Assembly: GCA_003024985.2 (NCBI GenBank)
Contig: PXIH01S0013450.1
From: Euperipatoides rowelli
Lineage: Eukaryota > Onychophora > Udeonychophora > Euonychophora > Peripatopsidae
Length of the DNA: 12,357 bases
Reading direction: 5' to 3' (one strand)
Shown here one piece after another: positions 7,641 to 12,357 of the stretch. A model generated the notes under the pieces. The model was not told the origin of the DNA and did not search any database. It worked only from the letters and a program-made list of their open reading frames with translations. Position 1 is the stretch's first letter, and each line of letters begins with the position of its first letter. Position numbers and translations under genes: made by a program.

Positions 7641-7950
7641 CACAATGAGATTTTTTGATGTAAATTCCATTTAGCTTTCCTTATTTCTTTTGATAGATTG
7701 TCTCTTACTTTGTTGTTTGTAAGATTCATTTGTCTTTTGGACAGAGTATATTGAATACATTTTTTTTCAATTTCTTTATGGAAATTATCTTTTCATTTAA
7801 CCATTCAGGTCTGACCTTTACATTTTTACCTTGAAAAACTTTGTAAGTGAATTTATTAATAATTTGTTTTAGATCAATCATTAAGAGTTCATAGTTAACT
7901 TCAACGACGATTACCGGTACCGGTAGTTAGTTATCAGGTGATTTAGTCAG
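7640..7950 (-). pseudogene. CR1-group ORF2 fragment: endonuclease-RT linker
   Basis: On the minus strand NYELLMIDLKQIINKF (about 7845-7895) is followed by VRPEWLNEKIISIKKLKKN (about 7760-7818). A shifted frame then gives NKVRDNLSKEIRKAKWNLHQ (7647-7706). This is the pattern of the segment between EN and RT in CR1/Jockey-group ORF2 (K-x-W-hydrophobic-x-x-E-I, then basic R-x-A-K-x-x-Y). No RT follows in the expected position; instead the ORF1 leader begins. It therefore belongs to another copy, or to an element split by insertion of the PHD-type LINE. Confidence 0.62.
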
Positions 7951-7999
7951 TAGACTTTACCCTATAGCCTACAAGTAACAGAAAAAAAAATTATATAAC

Positions 8000-8430
8000 T
8001 TACCGGTAAGTGATTTTAAAGTGAGAAAGATAATTTAAATGTATATCTAGATGAAATTTAAATGAAGTTTTATTAGGTTGTGAGATTATTTGTTCATGTA
8101 AAGCAATCCACCATTTGAAAATTCTGAATTCATGAGAAGAATCCCTTTCTAACATTTGATCTTAGATTATGAGTAGGCTACCGGTATCAGTATTAGCCTG
8201 ATGTAATGAGATTGAGTTATTATAACGAATATCATTAAGCATGTTATAAGTGTAAATCAAATCGTAATGGAGTTTCCTTTGTGCTGGAGACAATATTTTT
8301 CAGTTTTACTATTCTTTCATTATACGGCAAGTATTTTAGTGATCTTATTCTCTTAGTATTACCTCTGAAACATCTATTGATTTTATTTAAATCTTTATTA
8401 TAAGAGCAATTTATAACTACTGAGTCTGGA
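8000..8430 (-). pseudogene. CR1-group ORF2 fragment: C-terminal domain
   Basis: Minus-strand pieces match the end of CR1/Jockey-group ORF2. CSYNKDLNKINRCF...LKYLPYNERIVKL at about 8310-8410 matches the N-C-x-Y...R-x-x-x-R-I...L-x-Y-x-E-R-L block. YTYNMLNDIRYNN lies at about 8215-8255. LRSNVRKGFFS lies at about 8143-8175, and RIFKWWIAL...TSFKFHLD at about 8050-8135 matches the F-F-S-x-R-V-x-x-W-N-x-L-P...F-K-x-x-L-D block. Three frames are used. An 11-base double insertion at 8174-8186 accounts for one break. It lies upstream, in minus-strand order, of the linker and ORF1 pieces, so it is the 3' end of a separate copy. Confidence 0.78.
8174..8186. repeat. Double word TAGGCTACCGGTA breaking a LINE C-terminal frame
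   Basis: On the minus strand, discounting 11 bases (CCGGTA plus GCCTA) joins HQANTDT to HNLRSNVRKGFFS in one frame, the expected end-of-ORF2 block. Confidence 0.78.
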
Positions 8431-8512
8431 GTTTATAATAAATTTGGATCAAACTTAATTAGCAACCATTTTATGGTTTATAAATATCACTAAGTTACTA
8501 GCCTATACTGTA

Positions 8513-9570
8513 ATTTGTTTGAATGAACGTATTTATTTTAACCAACAAAGAAAGTCAAAGACTTTCACCTCAATAAGTGTTGTCAAACAAAAATTAATTC
8601 AACTTCAAATGACAAAATTGTAAATCAATGTCTTTATATAATATTGTATATTTTTTTAAGCTAATCGCCAAGTGTAAATGTCATTATATTATATGAGCAT
8701 AAGTAACAAAAGTCGATAAAACTGAACGTTTCCACACTGAAAACATTTTAATTAACACAAGTTTATCAAGGCTAAACAAGGCACTCCCTTACCAACAAAC
8801 GTTATTAAAAGGGCCTAAAGCCCAAGTTAGTTTCCCTTAATTGATAATGAAAATAGAAGGAACAAAATGTTTATTGTGATTTATTTACAATAGAATTGCA
8901 TTTAGGATATTTAATGATATATATACTCTAATTTTTTTTAAAAAAAACATGAGAATACTGAGAAAAATAAAATCTTTATTAGATCAGAGTAGATTAGGGC
9001 TGAGAAAACTTGATTGTAGCATTTCCCCCCGGATGTAAACAAACAATAATTTTTTGGGGTAATTTTTCTCATTGCCATGATCGATTTTCGTAAATATTAC
9101 ACAAATAAATAGGTAATAGAATAAATAAGTATCGGAGTTTTCGGTAAGGTTATTAAAAACCCAAATCAATTTAAAATTGCTAAGGCTTACATAAAATGGG
9201 CTTGGTCTACACTAAACGTTATCTTTAGGGCTCAAACTTTATTCCCACGCTCGGTCTTTCAAAATATAAAGATGTTTTTTTATTGAAAATTCCTCATTGG
9301 AAATATATTTTTTAAAGTAGAAAAATTCAATACTTACTTTCTCCTGAAAAAGTATACTAACATAACAACCAAATCATGTAAAATAATAAGGTCTATTTCC
9401 TCTGTTAAATTCCACCGCTTATATTAAGAAATATGATAATATTTCTTCATAAGCATACCCTAAGTATACTTTGGTATAATCCTATGAACAGAAAAATAAA
9501 TTTTTTAAAAAAATTTAACAGAATCTTTCATAAATTTACCGTATTTTCACAAAATTTGAATGTGAAATTC
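8513..9570. other. AT-rich stretch with no recognised feature
   Basis: No coding sequence, RNA gene or mobile-element motif recognised. Short open frames have no motif and low-complexity AT-driven composition. A small inverted repeat, GGGC-ctaaa-GCCC, lies at 8811-8823. The stretch is nearly free of the TA-core-TA words that crowd the left part of the window. Confidence 0.5.
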
Positions 9571-10052
9571 AAAGAATCAAAAATGGCTGCCGTGTTGGGA
9601 GCGTATCAGCTATGCAGATTTATTTATTAGCGTGACGGGGACAATAGCACCGAAGCACCGCGACATGACTGCAGTTTAGCCGTTAAAAACAACCAGCGGT
9701 CCTCCATATTGGAAAAATCAAATTACAACGAAAGTGAAATACTAAAATACATTTTTTAAAAAACCTTATGCAATTGTATTATTAATATAATTTCCCTTAA
9801 AGGGCTAACGAGAGAATTAGTGCGCGATGACGTCGTAATTCATCCGCGAAAGGAAAAGAAGATTCTTCGTTGATTTCATTGACCGGACATGATAAACATT
9901 GCGTCTTATTCCCTTAAAAAAGACAACTTACATTGGCCATTTTGATCAAATGCCGTTTCCTTCATTCCAAAATACAGAATATAAATTCCATTCAATAAAA
10001 ATATATTGCTTAGAGAAAGGTAGAGATGACAATCCGGAACTAACGACGCATA

Positions 10053-10121
10053 GCTGCCTTTTGAGATCAATACCGCCACCCCCCTATATCATAAAAAGCA
10101 GATAGGGTGGCTGAAGGCAGC
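10053..10121. repeat. Nested inverted repeats
   Basis: Outer arms GCTGCCTT (10053-10060) and AAGGCAGC (10114-10121) are perfectly complementary. Inside them GCCACCC (10075-10081) pairs with GGGTGGC (10105-10111). The left inter-arm gap is 14 bases and the right 2, so the fold would be asymmetric. It may be a hairpin or coincidence in a GC-richer patch. Confidence 0.45.
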
Positions 10122-10453
10122 CGCCATCAAAAACTCATCATGAATAACCTGCTTTTTTATAGCTCAAGGAAAGGAACAGAGCTTCTACAAAAAGTAATAT
10201 ATTAGCATAGGCATCATAGATTAGGACACTGTATTTTATTTATAAAAGAACATTTTATTTTGACAATTACAAACGAACAATTACAAATCTTAAATTTTTA
10301 AAGTACTATCGCCATTTTCTACAACTACAAATTCCATGAAATCAATACTCAATTATAGCATAAGCCCTGATTGGTTAATACTATCAATTACAAACAGCAC
10401 GATTTATTCCTATTGGTTTGTTTTGTATGCAAAGGCCGTGAGGCTAATTTGCT

Positions 10454-10469
10454 TAGCAACCTGACGTCA
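10454..10469 (+). promoter_or_regulatory. RFX-like half-site joined to a perfect CRE
   Basis: TAGCAAC (10454-10460, complement GTTGCTA) is followed after one base by TGACGTCA (10462-10469). GTTGC is the RFX half-site and TGACGTCA the CREB/ATF palindrome. CTGATTGG, an NF-Y site, lies about 80 bases upstream. Binding is inferred from motif identity only. Confidence 0.45.
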
Positions 10470-10481
10470 TTGAACAAATCC

Positions 10482-10500
10482 CATATTGCTTTGCAATATG
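10482..10500. repeat. Perfect 8-bp inverted repeat with TTT spacer
   Basis: CATATTGC, then TTT, then GCAATATG. It lies 12 bases after the CRE and immediately before a YY1-like AAAATGGC. Confidence 0.75.
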
Positions 10501-10520
10501 AGAAAATGGCTGAATGCTTG

Positions 10521-12300
10521 AGCCAGCAGACTCTTTAGTGGTGGAAGGCGATTAGGTTAGAATTAAATAAGATAATTTCCAATGTTTAAATCAAATATAT
10601 ACAAACTTGTGATTAATTTTTCAACAATTAGTTTTCAATTGTATTATATTTTAAAATTACATGTCATTTACTATTATAACTTATAAACACGCTTCCTTAA
10701 AAAAATTAGTTTATTTGTTGATATGAAGAAAGTTTATTCTTAAAAGTCTTATTAGCCTTCTTCTTAATTAATATACTCTTTAAAGGTCCTATCTAAAGTA
10801 TTCTTTTCGTACAATATATAAATATATGCAGGTGTGGCCCAGTACATAACAGTATTTTAGTTTACATATTGGGTGTAAAATAGACACCAGTAATGTTTTC
10901 TATTGCAATATTTTTTAAACATAATTTTGAAAGAATATTAAGGTTTTTCTTAATATAAACATGAAAATCCATAACTTATTTAATTCACATTTTTAAAAAT
11001 ATTTTTTTAAAACAATTTTATTGAACATTTTAAGCTTTCACAAAAAGGTAAACAGTATCAAATACAACATATTTGCTGTAAAGAGTAAATACAGTATAGG
11101 CCTAGTAAATTTAATACAATAACATTCTGTTCATTTTAACTGCATACACAGTACTGTACATACTGTATAGGACAAATGCCTAAATCTTTTAAATGAGTAA
11201 ATATATAGTGTACACTAGTAGTAAAAATCTTAAACACTAAATTTTTTTAATCATCAAACTTACTAAAGATAGTAAAAAATGTATGGTTCATCCTCATTAT
11301 ACTGTATATAATTATTATGGTATTAATATCAATAGCCTGGTTAATCAGGAAAAAAATAGCTATATATCTGCTGTATCTTATTTTACTCGTAGAAATTTTT
11401 TTTACATGCAAACTTTATTTTTTGTACACTAATATACAGTAGATTATTCAGCATACTGCAAAAGAAAATACGTCAAATATTTGATTTTGAGATGGCATAA
11501 ACATACACCATATATCTTTTTAAAAATAAGTTAAAATATTTTAACTCATTAAATGTTACAAGAGGCTTGAGAGACATTATTTCATGCATATTTATCATTT
11601 GGTACTATATTGTGAAATTGTTATGCCTCTGTTTAAAAATAATTTGAAGAAAGATAAATTAAATTACCTCTTTTTTTTTATAATTCTTAATCTAAAAGAA
11701 ACTTGAAAAAAATTTTTTTTTTTCACCAAATATTAAATTTGTTACGCACACACCTAAGACAATGTTTATTAATGTCATGTAACATACTTTAGTTGGAGGG
11801 AGAGAATATATTCTAGACATGATTTTTCAATAATTTATAAAGCTCAACTTCCTTTAAATAATAAATAAAATGTTCAGAATTTATGAATTTTAAAATACAT
11901 GGCTAATTGCTTAAATTTTACTTTCAGTTAAAAAAAAAAGGGCATTTTGTGCTATTATGTAAGGTTTAATGGGAAAATCATCGTAAAAATAATCCAAAAT
12001 TAAAATATTTTACATGTCATAAAACAAATAATGATTTTTAAGGAAAAATGGAAACTTAATCTTGTTACAATAAACCACATTCTGGTATATAAGCCTGTTG
12101 GCAAGCAGTATTGTAGGCTAGGAAAGTAGGCTATAGGAGACTATAATATTTAAAAAGGATTATAAAACCCTATAATAATCTGCCGGCTTTAATTTCCAAC
12201 TACCATACCTTTTTTTTTTGTAGGATTTCTGACATTTTTTAAACACACACAGCCTACAGTAATACCATTATTCACATTAACCTAAACATTTAACCCTTTC
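10521..12300. other. AT-rich non-coding stretch with many TA-core-TA words
   Basis: No open frame of note, no LINE motif and no RNA gene recognised. Words of the TACAGTA, TAGGCTA and TAGGCCTA types are frequent from 11090 onward (10 copies), often in tight groups such as 11090-11104 and 11152-11167. It could be intron or intergenic sequence. Confidence 0.5.
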
Positions 12301-12357
12301 CACTCCACTCATTTCCGAACTTTTGGATCCTACCACTCCACCAAAAAAAAAAAAAAA
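12301..12357 (+). other. A-tailed sequence at the window edge
   Basis: A C-rich stretch unlike its surroundings, with CCACTCCAC twice (12300-12308 and 12333-12341), ends in 15 As at 12343-12357. It could be the 3' end of a polyadenylated retroelement or retrocopy that continues to the left, or a simple repeat cut by the window. There is no AATAAA within 40 bases. Confidence 0.3.

Larger units (their letters stand above)
9580..10520. promoter_or_regulatory. Candidate promoter/enhancer: CpG-richer cluster of YY1-like, CRE and CCAAT sites
   Basis: CpG dinucleotides are clearly commoner here, especially 9590-10130, than in the surrounding AT-rich DNA. YY1-like cores (AAAATGG or CCATNTT) occur at 9580-9592, 9704-9712, 9935-9943, 10120-10128, 10310-10318, 10482-10488 and 10503-10510. 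CRE-like sites are TGACGTCG at 9828-9835 and a perfect TGACGTCA at 10462-10469. Inverted CCAAT boxes are ATTGG at 9932-9936, CTGATTGG at 10367-10374 and ATTGG at 10412-10416. Such clusters mark housekeeping promoters in animals. No first exon can be shown. Candidate start codons inside YY1-like sites (9583 on plus, 10128 on minus, 10506 on plus) lead only to very short open frames. Confidence 0.42.
2..12261. repeat. Dispersed TA-core-TA words (39 copies)
   Basis: Start positions by core. CAG/CTG: 7, 497, 741, 1728, 2568, 6207, 6303, 7593, 8506, 11090, 11152, 11161, 11300, 11435, 12255. GCC/GGC: 2, 231, 351, 502, 646, 1750, 4531, 6312, 7588, 7965, 8174, 8499, 12114, 12127. GGCC: 215, 2212, 5595, 11097. 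CCGG: 7912, 7918, 8001, 8179. CCG: 5947, 9537. All are flanked by TA on both sides. A rough composition-based estimate (about 70% AT assumed) would give around four or five in total. Confidence 0.85.

Noticed and set aside
8984-9169. Open frame of 61 codons on minus
   Set aside because: Short, hydrophobic-aromatic composition expected of AT-rich DNA, no neighbour or motif support.
9433-9630. Open frame of 65 codons on plus, ending near the YY1-like ATG
   Set aside because: No domain, AT-driven composition, and its upstream part is low-complexity Lys/Phe/Asn. Only the ATG at 9583 is of interest, as part of a regulatory motif.
9899-10105. Open frame of 68 codons on plus
   Set aside because: It begins at a non-ATG codon, has no motif and ends in a proline run made by a C homopolymer. 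It overlaps the promoter-like block.
10367-10469. MHC class II type W-X-Y promoter
   Set aside because: The Y-like CTGATTGG lies upstream of the X-like site rather than downstream, and there is no adjacent coding exon. Only the shared factor-site combination is kept.
1-12357. tRNA, rRNA or bacterial-type operons and terminators
   Set aside because: No cloverleaf, rRNA core, Shine-Dalgarno-led gene series or terminator structure recognised on either strand.

Overview
The window is AT-rich, has no recognisable host protein exon, and is dominated by decayed animal-type non-LTR retrotransposons (LINEs). An A-tailed LINE with a CCHC gag-like ORF1, remnants of a CR1-group family whose ORF1 carries a PHD finger, and the lack of operons or bacterial signals point to a metazoan, probably an invertebrate. 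The species cannot be read from the sequence.

Layout. 245-1221 (-): decayed reverse transcriptase of a CR1/L2/Jockey-group LINE, with the YADD motif at 455-466. 1239-1640 (-): C-terminal half of the same family's ORF1. 1652-1843: short unassigned segment next to a (TTA)6 tract. 1853-6281 (+): an end-to-end but internally deleted L1/Tx1-like LINE with ORF1, AP-endonuclease, reverse transcriptase, zinc-finger tail, AATAAA and poly(A). It is flanked by 9-bp target-site duplications (1844-1852 and 6282-6290), so it jumped into the minus-strand ORF1. 6291-7101 (-): N-terminal half of that ORF1, with the PHD finger. 7102-7640: probable 5' leader with short direct repeats. 7640-7950 (-) and 8000-8430 (-): two more CR1-group ORF2 fragments in an order that one element cannot explain, so at least two further copies are present. 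8513-9570: nothing recognised. 9580-10520: CpG-richer stretch with YY1-like, CRE, inverted-CCAAT and RFX-like motifs, a candidate promoter or enhancer. 10520-12300: AT-rich, nothing coding. 12343-12357: poly(A) at the window edge.

The most unusual signal cuts across these annotations. The window holds 39 short words of the form TA-core-TA: TACTGTA/TACAGTA, TAGCCTA/TAGGCTA, TAGGCCTA, TACCGGTA and TACCGTA. Where they fall in readable LINE reading frames, removing the core plus one TA (5 or 6 bases) usually restores the frame and the expected LINE motif. They therefore look like real small insertions at TA dinucleotides. They are about three times denser in the older sequence than in the younger inserted LINE, and almost absent from the promoter-like region. 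Their form matches excision scars of TA-targeting (Tc1/mariner-type) DNA transposons, but no donor transposon is visible here and the mechanism is inference.
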